A stretch of DNA of 6,322 bases. It comes from Eggerthellaceae bacterium. Lineage in GTDB: Bacteria; Actinomycetota; Coriobacteriia; Coriobacteriales; Eggerthellaceae. Both the position numbers and the translations under genes were made by a program. This document shows, piece by piece, positions 1-6,117 of this stretch. The stretch's first letter is position 1. Every line of letters begins with the position of its first letter. Location: assembly GCA_017533165.1 (NCBI GenBank), contig JAFXIM010000201.1, forward strand, positions 1 to 6,322, read 5' to 3'. The notes beneath the pieces were generated by a model. It was not told the DNA's origin, searched no databases, and saw nothing but the letters and a program-made list of their open reading frames with translations.

Positions 1-482
1 AGACGATGCAAGGCATCAAAACCCGCAATGACATCGGCTTTCGTAAGAGCGGGCATGTCGGCTCCCATGGAAAGGATGCAGTCGGCTCCGCGCTCCCACG
101 TTTGAGAGAACGAGTGATTGTAATGCTCATCGAAGCTGGCACCCTCATCGACAATGACCGCAAAGTCTCGCGGCCATTTTCCCGCATCTGTAAACAGCTT
201 GCGCATTACCTCGGCGTTGGGTGCTGGAGTTGTCGAGATGACGAGCTCGTAGGTGTCTCGAATTTCCTCGCCCGTTCGCGCGTCGACAGAAAGCGGGCGA
301 GCCTCAAGGTCGTCCATGGCGGCCATGATGATCTCAACCACATCGAAAAGCATGCAATGGTACAGAGCCGACGCCACCTCGGGCTGGAAGACGCCATCCT
401 TCAGGACGGTCAGGCGCGTTTTCACCAAACCAGGCTCAGGCACCTTGCTGAACAACACCAGTGCGTTCTTGCGCTCTCTCAC
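1..482 (-). CDS. DUF2064 / TIGR04282-type glycosyltransferase, N-terminal 160 residues (cut by window edge)
   Basis: The reading frame is open from a GTG at 482-480 through base 1, giving 160 residues with the C-terminus outside the window. The N-terminus has a nucleotide-sugar binding loop at residues 10-24 (LFSKVPEPGLVKTRL), which fits the AKxPxPGxVKTRL pattern of the TIGR04282/DUF2064 family of GT-A-fold transferases. Residues 134-147 (DCILSMGADMPALT) match the family's later GxDxPxLT segment, which sits where GT-A enzymes carry the metal and sugar-nucleotide binding aspartates. Family members are cytosolic; their donor and acceptor sugars are mostly unknown, so no substrate is assigned. 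The GTG start is preferred because GAAAGGA lies 8 nt upstream, and the in-frame stop at 536-534 limits any extension to 17 codons. The gene follows apt on the same strand after 94 bases with no convincing terminator, so co-transcription is possible. Family assignment is fairly secure; function is not. Confidence 0.82.
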   Translation of the reverse strand, partial: MRERKNALVLFSKVPEPGLVKTRLTVLKDGVFQPEVASALYHCMLFDVVEIIMAAMDDLEARPLSVDARTGEEIRDTYELVISTTPAPNAEVMRKLFTDAGKWPRDFAVIVDEGASFDEHYNHSFSQTWERGADCILSMGADMPALTKADVIAGFDALHR

Positions 483-490
483 AACAGCAA

Positions 491-497
491 TCCTTTC
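491..497 (-). promoter_or_regulatory. Shine-Dalgarno site of the DUF2064 glycosyltransferase
   Basis: GAAAGGA on the minus strand lies 8 nt before the GTG at 482. It decides the start: this frame has no ATG near the N-terminus, and an in-frame GTG at 512 lacks a comparable site. Confidence 0.6.
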
Positions 498-576
498 ACG
501 GCTAATCAGCACGCCAGCAGACGGCGCACCTAGTCAGGTTGCGGCAGCAACCCAGCAAAGATCTCAATTTGCCCAG

Positions 577-1125
577 TTATTCAACTACGTATAGCGACAA
601 AACCTCTGCGTCAGTCACTTCTGCAATGGCCTCACGGGGGCCTAGGAAGGCAAGCTCCATGAAAAAGCCCATGCCCGCCAGCTTAGCCCCAGCTTGCGCA
701 ACGAGATCCGCCATAGCGTTGGCCGTACCGCCCGTTGCAACAAGGTCGTCAACAATGAGCACCACGTCGTCTTCGGACAGAGCATCCTTGTGGATCTCGA
801 GAGAGTCCTCGCCGTATTCGAGCATGAAAGACTTCGAATAAGCCTCTCGCGGCAACTTGCCCGGCTTACGTGCGGGAACGAAACCGGCTCCCATCTTTGC
901 GGCAACAGGGGCTCCCACCATGAACCCACGCGCCTCAGCAGCGACCACCTTGGTAACACCCTTGTCAGCGAAGTGCTCGGCAATGCCGTTGACAACAGCC
1001 GCAAAACCATCAGGGTCAGCCAAAACGGGCGTAATGTCCTTGAAAATGATGCCCGGCTTCGGAAAATCGGGAATGCTTACGATGAGATGCTCGTACTCAA
1101 AGGCCATGGTAATCCCTTCGCTCAT
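577..1125 (-). CDS. apt: Adenine phosphoribosyltransferase
   Basis: Apt converts adenine and PRPP to AMP and pyrophosphate in the cytosol (purine salvage). The 182-residue product is full length for the short bacterial form. The type I phosphoribosyltransferase PRPP loop is intact at about residues 122-134 (VLIVDDLVATGGT). Other Apt hallmarks are IPDFPKPGIIFKDITPVL (18-35), EARGF (64-68, adenine-site region), RKPGKLP (86-92, mobile loop) and YGEDSLEIH (104-112). Two starts are possible. The ATG at 1125 has GGAGG 10 nt upstream. The ATG at 1107, six codons inside, has GAAGGG 6 nt upstream and gives MAFEYEHLIVSIPDFPKPG, closer to the usual N-terminal length. The longer form is reported, but 1107 is equally credible. 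The gene lies 98 bases downstream of htpG on the same strand, with a strong hairpin just before its start. The product call is essentially certain. Confidence 0.95.
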   Translation of the reverse strand: MSEGITMAFEYEHLIVSIPDFPKPGIIFKDITPVLADPDGFAAVVNGIAEHFADKGVTKVVAAEARGFMVGAPVAAKMGAGFVPARKPGKLPREAYSKSFMLEYGEDSLEIHKDALSEDDVVLIVDDLVATGGTANAMADLVAQAGAKLAGMGFFMELAFLGPREAIAEVTDAEVLSLYVVE

Positions 1126-1126
1126 G

Positions 1127-1163
1127 AAAATGGGGCCTCCGCATGCGCGGCAAGCCCCATTTT
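1127..1163 (-). terminator. Perfect 10-bp hairpin between htpG and apt: htpG terminator or apt attenuator
   Basis: Read on the minus strand, AAAATGGGGC (1163-1154) is followed by a 17-nt loop and GCCCCATTTT (1136-1127), a perfect 10-bp inverted repeat. The loop can form a second small stem (CCGC, GCAT loop, GCGG). The stem ends in a short T run (TTTTC), as in an intrinsic terminator of htpG, and the A-tract/T-tract symmetry would allow action in both directions. The hairpin ends one base before the first apt ATG (1125) and includes the last G of that start's GGAGG. It could therefore also control apt expression. The T run is only four bases, so termination efficiency is uncertain. Confidence 0.6.
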
Positions 1164-1168
1164 ACAAC

Positions 1169-1207
1169 GCTCATCTGCGCAAATGAGCCCGTCCCGACAA
1201 ACGGACG
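1169..1207 (-). other. Two further consecutive stem-loops in the htpG-apt gap
   Basis: On the minus strand, CGTCC (1207-1203) pairs with GGACG (1194-1190) across 8 nt. GCTCAT (1188-1183) then pairs with ATGAGC (1174-1169) across 8 nt. With the stronger hairpin at 1163-1127 they nearly fill the 98-base gap between the htpG stop and the apt start. Stems of 5 and 6 bp can arise by chance. No known riboswitch consensus was recognised. Confidence 0.35.
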
Positions 1208-1223
1208 ATCACTCGCGCGAATA

Positions 1224-3155
1224 CTATTTCATCAGCTCGCACACGCTCTGCGCAAACGCGATCGGGTCGTCAATGGGCAGACCCTCAACCAGCAAAGCCT
1301 GATCATACAGAAGGGCAGCGTACTTCTTCACCTTCTCATCATCACCGGCCATATGCGCTGCCTTCAGAGTGCCGAGAACCGGATGGTTCATGTTCACCTC
1401 GAGAACCACGTGGCACTCAGGCGCATCCTCAGGAGCACCGGGGGAATTGCGCAGCATGTAGTTCATCTTGAGCGACACAATGCCTTCGGTGGTAAGCACG
1501 ACGGGAGCGTCGGTCAGGCGAGTGGAAACCGCTACCTTCTCCACCTTTCCCTCAAGCGCCTCGGCCATGATGTCGAAGAGCTCTTTGTTCTCCTCGGTGG
1601 CAGCCGCAGCCTGCTCCTTTTCCTCCTCAGTGGTAAGGCCCAGGTCCTCGCCGGCAACGTTTTTCACGGGCAGCGGCTCTGCACCTTCACGGGTTCCCGC
1701 GTACTCGCCCAGGCCCATCATGCAGAACTCGTCGACGTTGTCGCTACACAGAAGCACGTCGTAACCCTTGGCGAGAACGGTGGTCACGATGGGCATCTTT
1801 GCCATGCGGTCGATGCTGTCGCCCGCCGCGTAGTAAATGGCGTTCTGGCCCTCAGGTGCATCAGCCAGGTACTCGTCAAAGGTGATCATCTTCTTCTGCT
1901 TGGCAGAGTAGAACATAAGCAGGTCAGCCAAGATGTCGTTAGCCTGGCCATAGCTGGAGTACACGCCATACTTCAACGTGCGACCGAAGTTCTCGAAGAA
2001 CTTCTCATAGGCCTCGCGATCGTTGTTGCGCATGTTGGCAAGCTCGGACTTGATCTTCTTCTCCAAACGACGGGCAATAGCCTTGAGCTGACCGTTGTGC
2101 TGCAAGGTCTCGCGGGAGATGTTGAGCGTCAGATCAGCAGAATCCACGACACCGCGCACAAAGTTGAAGTAGTCCGGAACCAGCTCTTCGCACTTGTCCA
2201 TGATAAGCACGTTGGAGCTGTAGAGAGCAAGCCCCTTCTTATAGTCCTTCGTGTACATGTCGTAGGGCTGACGTCCCGGAATGAAGAGAAGGGCATCGTA
2301 GGTCAGCGTGCCCTCGGCATGCAGGGAAATCACGCGTGCCGGATCCTCGAAATCATGGAAGTCGGTCTTGTAGAACTCGTTATACTCCTCGTCGGAGACC
2401 TCGGACTTCTTGCGCTTCCAAATGGGAATCATGGAGTTCAAAGTACGAACTTCCTGGATGTTCTCGAACTCGGGAACGTAGTCGTCGCCAGCATCCTCAG
2501 GGCGCGGCTTCATACGGGAGGTGGTGATCTCCATCTTGACGGGATAGCGCACGTAGTTGCTGTAGCGCTTCACCAGGTCGGTCAGGCCGATCTCGCTTGC
2601 GTAGATGCTGTAGTCTTCATCATCGGTGTCATCTTTGAGCTCGATAAACACGTCGGTGCCGTGCTCGGCGCGCTCTGCGGGCTCAATGGTAACGCCCTCC
2701 ACGCCATCGCTTTCCCAAGCCCAGGCTTCATCGCTGGCGTAGGAGCGGGACACCACGCGAACGCGCTTGCCCACCATGAAGGCAGAATAGAAGCCAACGC
2801 CGAACTGGCCGATGATATCCACGTCGGCAACGCTTTCCTCGGCGTTTTCCGCCTTGAACTCAAAGGAGTCGGAATGGGCGATGGTACCCAGGTTGACTTC
2901 AAGCTCATCCTTGGTCATGCCGATGCCGTTATCGGAAACGGTAAGGGTACGGGCAGGGCCGTCAAAGGACAGGTTGATGACAAGATCATCGCGGCTGACG
3001 GCAAGCGAACTGTCCGTCAAACTGCGGAAGTACAGTTTGTCGACAGCATCGGATGCATTGGAGATCAGCTCGCGCAGGAAGATCTCCTTGTTGGTGTAAA
3101 TGGAGTTGATCATAAGATCGAGAAGCTTTTTGCTCTCTGTTTTGAACTGCTGCAT
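1224..3155 (-). CDS. htpG: Hsp90-family chaperone HtpG
   Basis: HtpG is a cytosolic homodimeric ATP-dependent chaperone that remodels client proteins, often with DnaK. The 643-residue product is slightly longer than E. coli HtpG (about 624). The N-terminal GHKL ATPase domain (about 1-210) shows LRELISNASDA with E29 and N33, the DNGIGM box at 75-80, and QFGVGFYSAF in the lid at 117-126. The middle domain contains LNISRE (344-349), whose R348 matches the Hsp90 ATP-contacting arginine. The C-terminal dimerisation region follows from about 510 and starts with a Glu/Ala-rich helix. The start at 3155 (MQQFKTESKKLLDLMINSIY) is chosen because it matches the family N-terminus and has AGAGGG 6 nt upstream; extending to the ATG at 3248 adds 31 residues with no family resemblance and begins inside the operator region. 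A leader of about 113 nt precedes it, with promoter and CIRCE-like operator upstream, so heat-shock repression by HrcA is inferred. Confidence 0.97.
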   Translation of the reverse strand: MQQFKTESKKLLDLMINSIYTNKEIFLRELISNASDAVDKLYFRSLTDSSLAVSRDDLVINLSFDGPARTLTVSDNGIGMTKDELEVNLGTIAHSDSFEFKAENAEESVADVDIIGQFGVGFYSAFMVGKRVRVVSRSYASDEAWAWESDGVEGVTIEPAERAEHGTDVFIELKDDTDDEDYSIYASEIGLTDLVKRYSNYVRYPVKMEITTSRMKPRPEDAGDDYVPEFENIQEVRTLNSMIPIWKRKKSEVSDEEYNEFYKTDFHDFEDPARVISLHAEGTLTYDALLFIPGRQPYDMYTKDYKKGLALYSSNVLIMDKCEELVPDYFNFVRGVVDSADLTLNISRETLQHNGQLKAIARRLEKKIKSELANMRNNDREAYEKFFENFGRTLKYGVYSSYGQANDILADLLMFYSAKQKKMITFDEYLADAPEGQNAIYYAAGDSIDRMAKMPIVTTVLAKGYDVLLCSDNVDEFCMMGLGEYAGTREGAEPLPVKNVAGEDLGLTTEEEKEQAAAATEENKELFDIMAEALEGKVEKVAVSTRLTDAPVVLTTEGIVSLKMNYMLRNSPGAPEDAPECHVVLEVNMNHPVLGTLKAAHMAGDDEKVKKYAALLYDQALLVEGLPIDDPIAFAQSVCELMK

Positions 3156-3161
3156 GTAAGT

Positions 3162-3167
3162 CCCTCT
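3162..3167 (-). promoter_or_regulatory. Shine-Dalgarno site deciding the htpG start
   Basis: AGAGGG on the minus strand sits 6 nt before the ATG at 3155 and supports that start over the upstream in-frame ATG at 3248. Just upstream in the leader, TGT (3192-3190) and ACA (3177-3175) flank CCC-TTTC-GGG (3187-3178), making a small bulged hairpin of unknown importance. Confidence 0.65.
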
Positions 3168-3241
3168 TTCGTATTGTCCCGAAAGGGCGACACCCCGTGA
3201 AGCAAGGTCGTCGAGGCCTTTCGGATGGCTTTGGCCACTTG

Positions 3242-3268
3242 TTGGCAATCAAAGCCTTTGAGTGCTAA
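3242..3268 (-). promoter_or_regulatory. CIRCE-like HrcA operator upstream of htpG
   Basis: On the minus strand the site reads TTAGCACTC, 9 nt, GATTGCCAA. The consensus CIRCE element is TTAGCACTC-N9-GAGTGCTAA. The first arm matches all nine bases, the spacer is exactly 9, and the second arm matches 7 of 9. The two differing bases leave seven of nine arm positions able to pair. The element starts about six bases after the -10 box of the htpG promoter, so it overlaps the expected transcription start, the usual place for HrcA repression. CIRCE classically precedes groESL and the hrcA-grpE-dnaK-dnaJ operon. Its use at htpG here is inferred from sequence alone. HrcA itself is not encoded in the window. 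Confidence 0.8.
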
Positions 3269-3274
3269 TTAGAG

Positions 3275-3302
3275 ATTCTATCCATCAGAAAATCTATGTC
3301 AA
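3275..3302 (-). promoter_or_regulatory. Vegetative sigma-type promoter for htpG
   Basis: On the minus strand a perfect -35 box TTGACA (3302-3297) is separated by 16 nt from TAGAAT (3280-3275), which matches TATAAT at five of six positions. The predicted start is near 3268, at the first base of the CIRCE-like element, giving a leader of about 113 nt. The agreement of promoter, operator and gene direction supports the call. Confidence 0.75.
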
Positions 3303-3367
3303 TATCTATCAAGTTTTTCGCAAAGCATCCATACGGCAAGCTGTTCTACAATGGTGTCAGCCTCGAC

Positions 3368-3373
3368 GAAGGG
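3368..3373 (+). promoter_or_regulatory. Shine-Dalgarno site deciding the PfkB kinase start
   Basis: GAAGGG ends 6 nt before the ATG at 3380. The in-frame ATG at 3374 directly abuts it (0 nt), and the ATG at 3296 has no such site. No convincing promoter was found for this gene: TACAAT at 3347-3352 could be a -10 box, but no matching -35 box lies at the right distance. Confidence 0.55.
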
Positions 3374-3379
3374 ATGAGC

Positions 3380-4372
3380 ATGCACACCACCAAGACTTCT
3401 GCCGATAACAAAACCCAGGGCATTCTCTGCATCGGCGCCATCATGGCCGACGTCATGAACCACGTCCCTACGCTACCCCAACGCGGAGAGGGCGTCGTAG
3501 TGGAGAAAACGAGCGCACAGCTTGGCGGATGCGCTTTCAATTCGGGTAACGCCGTACGCCAACTCGGCCAAAACTGCCTGCTTTTCGCACCCATCGGCAA
3601 AGGCGTGTGGGCCAGCTTCATCAGAGAGCAACTCGCCTCGCGTGGTCTTGCGGGCCTCGAGGTGGAAACCTCGCTCGACTGCGGATCGTGCCTGTGCCTC
3701 GTCGAGCCCGACGGGGAGCGCACCATGATCACCACCCCCGGTATCGAACGCCACTTCGAAGCTTCCTGGTTTGATCTTATCGACGCCACCGACTACGACC
3801 TCGCCTTTGCCTCCGGCTACGAAATAGATGGAGAAGGTGGGCTCGCCATCATCGACTTCATCGAACGCAACCCTCATATCGAGTTTTGGTATGCCCCCGG
3901 CCCTCGCACCACCTACGTTTCCGACGAAAAGACAGAGCGCATAATGGCCCTGCACCCATGCTGGCACCTAAACGACCTCGAGCTGATCCAATACGCAAAA
4001 AAGACAGGGCTTCCCTTGAGCGATGACAGCCGGCCGGAAGATTTCAGCACCACCTTCGGGCGCGTGCGCAGTGCCGCAACAGCCCTTGCCGCTCAAAGCG
4101 AAAACGTAGTGGTGGTCACCCTGGGGCCGGAAGGCGCAGCCGCTTTCTTCCCTGACAAAAGCCACGTTATAGCGCCTACCGAACCGGTAAGGCCCGTCGA
4201 TACCGTAGGTGCGGGAGATACCCACCTTGGCGCGCTGGTAGCCGCACGACATGCGGGAAAGCCGTGGGATGAGGCGCTTTCAATCGCCAACCGCATGGCA
4301 GCGGCAGTCTGCATGCACGCAGGCGGAACCATGCCCGACGAGGCCTTTGAACAGCTGGGTATTGCCCTGTAG
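3380..4372 (+). CDS. PfkB/ribokinase-family small-molecule kinase, substrate unassigned
   Basis: This 330-residue protein belongs to the PfkB (ribokinase-like) superfamily, which transfers ATP phosphate to a hydroxyl of sugars or nucleosides. The substrate-side N-terminal motif is at 47-60 (AQLGGCAFNSGNAV). DGERTM lies at 111-116, typical of the lid and substrate region. The Mg-phosphate NxxE motif is N198-E201 (HLNDLEL). The C-terminal PfkB signature VDTVGAGDTHLGA is at 273-285, with D280 as the expected catalytic base and GAGD as the anion hole. Length and motif order are complete, so an active enzyme is expected. Nothing local fixes the substrate; ribose, another sugar or a nucleoside are all possible, and the nearby apt is only a weak hint towards nucleosides. 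The start at 3380 follows the Shine-Dalgarno site; a longer frame to 3296 would begin inside the htpG promoter without one. The gene is divergent from htpG and convergent with the DUF853 gene, so it appears to be a single transcript. Confidence 0.9.
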   Translation: MHTTKTSADNKTQGILCIGAIMADVMNHVPTLPQRGEGVVVEKTSAQLGGCAFNSGNAVRQLGQNCLLFAPIGKGVWASFIREQLASRGLAGLEVETSLDCGSCLCLVEPDGERTMITTPGIERHFEASWFDLIDATDYDLAFASGYEIDGEGGLAIIDFIERNPHIEFWYAPGPRTTYVSDEKTERIMALHPCWHLNDLELIQYAKKTGLPLSDDSRPEDFSTTFGRVRSAATALAAQSENVVVVTLGPEGAAAFFPDKSHVIAPTEPVRPVDTVGAGDTHLGALVAARHAGKPWDEALSIANRMAAAVCMHAGGTMPDEAFEQLGIAL

Positions 4373-4375
4373 CGC

Positions 4376-4417
4376 AAACGAAAGCGGCAAGGAAAGCACC
4401 TCGCTAGTCCTCGCCGC
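4376..4417 (-). terminator. Intrinsic terminator downstream of the DUF853 gene
   Basis: Read on the minus strand, GCGGCGAGGA (4417-4408) pairs with TCCTTGCCGC (4393-4384) over 10 bp, including one G-U pair, with a 14-nt loop. The T-rich tail TTTCGTTT (4383-4376) follows. The stem starts 63 bases beyond the DUF853 stop and ends just past the kinase stop. On the plus strand the G-U position becomes an A-C mismatch and the hairpin is followed by AAAACAA, so it should work poorly for the kinase. Confidence 0.62.
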
Positions 4418-4480
4418 AAAACAATCTAGTTGGATGCGGCTGCGGAAACGCTCCTTTGCTTTCCCCGCCGCCTTTGGCGC

Positions 4481-6052
4481 TTACTTCTTCAACGAGCCAA
4501 ACAGACCGCGAATAAGCTGCCTGCCAGCTTCGCGACCAACCTGGCCAATGATGGAGTTAGCCGTCTTAGCCATGCGATCGCGGCGCTTCTGCTCTTCCCT
4601 GGCAGTGCGCTCCGCCTCCTTTTCAGCCTCCTTGGCAGCCTTGGCTGCGGCCTTTTCGGCCTCCTTTTCGGCCTTCTCGGCTTCCTTAGCCTTCATAGCC
4701 TCGAATTCCGCGCGCTCTTTCTCAAGCTGCGCGCGCTCAGCCGCCAGGCGCGCCTCCTCCTCAGAGGCTTCCTTCTCCTCGGCAATCATCTCAAAGGCGC
4801 TCTCGCGATCAACTGCAACGCCGTACTTTTCCTGCAGCGTGGACTGGGCCTCGAGAACAGCGGCAATGTTGGCGTCGGAAGCACGTGCCATGAGACACTG
4901 CGGAGGCAAGATCTTGGCGCGCTCGACAACGCTGGGCTGACCTTCTTCATTCAGAAGGGACACCAAAGCCTCGCCCGTACCCACTTCCTGCAAGGCGGTC
5001 TCCGCGTCGAAGGAAGGATTGGCCCTAAAGGACGCTGCTGCCGCACGAATGCTCTTCTGCTCAGCGGGCGTATAGGCGCGCAGGCCATGCTGGATACGGT
5101 TGGACAGCTGCGCGAGAACCTCATCGGGAATGTCAGAAGGCGACTGGGTGATGAAGTAGACGCCAACGCCCTTAGATCGGATCAGCTTGACCACCTGAAT
5201 GATCTTATCCACCAAAGACTTGGGCATGTCGTTGAACAGCAGATGAGCCTCGTCGAAGAAGAACACGAACTTGGGCTTGTCCATGTCACCCACCTCGGGA
5301 AGCGTCTCAAAGAGCTCGGAGAGCATCCACAGCAGGAACATGGCGTAGATCTTCGGGCTGTTGATAAGCTTTGCCGCGTTCAAGACGTTGACGTAGCCGC
5401 GTCCATCAGGTGCGCAGGCAAACCAATCGTTCAGGTCGAGCGCAGGCTCACCGAAGAAGATATCGCCGCCTTGGTCCTCAACGGCCACAAGCGCACGCAG
5501 TATGGCGCCGATGGACTGCGAGGACACACGCCCGTATTCCATCTCGTATTCCTTGGCGTTTTCGCCCACGTAGTTCAGCATGGCGCGCAGGTCCTTGAGG
5601 TCAAGGAGCAGCATCTCGTTATCGTCAGCCACGCGGAAAACGATGTTGAGTACGCCTTCTTGCACTTCGGTCAGGTCTAGAAGGCGAGAAAGCAGTACCG
5701 GACCCATTTCGGAAACGGTGACGCGCACCGGTATGCCCTCATCACCCAGCATGTCCCAGAAACGCGTGGGGCAGCCCTGCAGGCTCCAGTTCTCAATGCC
5801 AAACTTCTCAACGCGCTTTGCGATGTTTTCCGTGTCTTCGCCCGCTTGGCACATGCCCGTGACATCGCCTTTAACGTCGGCCATAAAGGTGGGCACGCCC
5901 GCCTGAGAGAAGCCCTCGGCCATGACCTTCAGGGTGACGGTTTTACCCGTACCCGATGCGCCTGCGATCAAGCCGTGACGATTAGCCTGATTGAGAAGCA
6001 GGTAGCAGGGATTGTCGCCTTGACCCATCCAGATCTTGTTCTCGAGAAGCAT
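4481..6052 (-). CDS. DUF853 / HerA-like P-loop ATPase (YjgR family)
   Basis: This 523-residue cytosolic ATPase matches the DUF853 family (E. coli YjgR type), related to the HerA/FtsK group of hexameric DNA-pumping ATPases. Walker A is GASGTGKT at 31-38, followed by the family-typical FMADVKGDVTGM (56-67). Walker B is FVFFFDEAHLL at 262-272, with D267 and E268. Conserved TQSPSDIPDEVLAQLSNRIQHGLRAYTP (302-329) and EVGTGEALVSLL (356-367) follow. Residues about 424-493 are rich in Glu, Lys and Ala and predict a long charged coiled coil. A conserved-looking basic tail ends the protein (GREAGRQLIRGLFGSLKK, 506-523). The start at 6052 follows AAAGGA by 6 nt; an ATG at 6118 would add 22 unlikely residues. 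No nurA-like nuclease gene adjoins it in the window. The biological role of the family is unclear. It lies 86 bases after the ABC ATPase gene on the same strand. Confidence 0.93.
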   Translation of the reverse strand: MLLENKIWMGQGDNPCYLLLNQANRHGLIAGASGTGKTVTLKVMAEGFSQAGVPTFMADVKGDVTGMCQAGEDTENIAKRVEKFGIENWSLQGCPTRFWDMLGDEGIPVRVTVSEMGPVLLSRLLDLTEVQEGVLNIVFRVADDNEMLLLDLKDLRAMLNYVGENAKEYEMEYGRVSSQSIGAILRALVAVEDQGGDIFFGEPALDLNDWFACAPDGRGYVNVLNAAKLINSPKIYAMFLLWMLSELFETLPEVGDMDKPKFVFFFDEAHLLFNDMPKSLVDKIIQVVKLIRSKGVGVYFITQSPSDIPDEVLAQLSNRIQHGLRAYTPAEQKSIRAAAASFRANPSFDAETALQEVGTGEALVSLLNEEGQPSVVERAKILPPQCLMARASDANIAAVLEAQSTLQEKYGVAVDRESAFEMIAEEKEASEEEARLAAERAQLEKERAEFEAMKAKEAEKAEKEAEKAAAKAAKEAEKEAERTAREEQKRRDRMAKTANSIIGQVGREAGRQLIRGLFGSLKK

Positions 6053-6058
6053 GGTGCG

Positions 6059-6064
6059 TCCTTT
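6059..6064 (-). promoter_or_regulatory. Shine-Dalgarno site deciding the DUF853 start
   Basis: AAAGGA on the minus strand lies 6 nt before the ATG at 6052 and selects it over the upstream in-frame ATG at 6118. No clear promoter was seen in the 86-base gap. Confidence 0.6.
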
Positions 6065-6117
6065 CACAAAAGGGCTTGCAGGATCTATTTGAAACGATGT
6101 GCGGTTAAGCGAACGCA

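Noticed and set aside
6..533. A 175-codon plus-strand frame at the left edge
   Set aside because: It mirrors the glycosyltransferase in the same codon register. The minus-strand product has clear DUF2064 motifs and a ribosome site before its GTG start.
694..1302. A 202-codon plus-strand frame opposite apt
   Set aside because: It is in mirror register with apt, crosses the intergenic hairpins and ends inside htpG; no family resemblance.
1143..3200. A 685-codon open frame on the plus strand opposite htpG
   Set aside because: It is in exact codon register with htpG on the other strand. It stays open because htpG avoids the Leu codons TTA and CTA and the Ser codon TCA, which would be stops in the mirror frame. 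The translation resembles no family, while htpG is unmistakable.
3156..3248. N-terminal extension of HtpG to the ATG at 3248
   Set aside because: The added 31 residues do not match HtpG, whose family begins at the MQQFKTES segment, and the extended start lies inside the CIRCE-like element.
3296..3379. N-terminal extension of the PfkB kinase to the ATG at 3296
   Set aside because: The 28 added residues have no family resemblance, no ribosome site precedes that ATG, and it overlaps the -35 box of the htpG promoter.
3473..3967. A 164-codon minus-strand frame opposite the PfkB kinase
   Set aside because: It is in mirror register with the kinase, whose catalytic motifs and ribosome site are intact.
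4620..4790. Repetitive-looking DNA that might be a tandem repeat
   Set aside because: It encodes the Glu/Lys/Ala coiled coil of the DUF853 protein; the repetition comes from the amino-acid bias and no fixed repeat unit is kept.
4430..5680. A 416-codon plus-strand frame opposite the DUF853 gene
   Set aside because: It is the same mirror-frame effect: same codon register, a leucine-rich low-complexity product from the Glu/Lys/Ala coiled-coil codons, no ribosome site of note.
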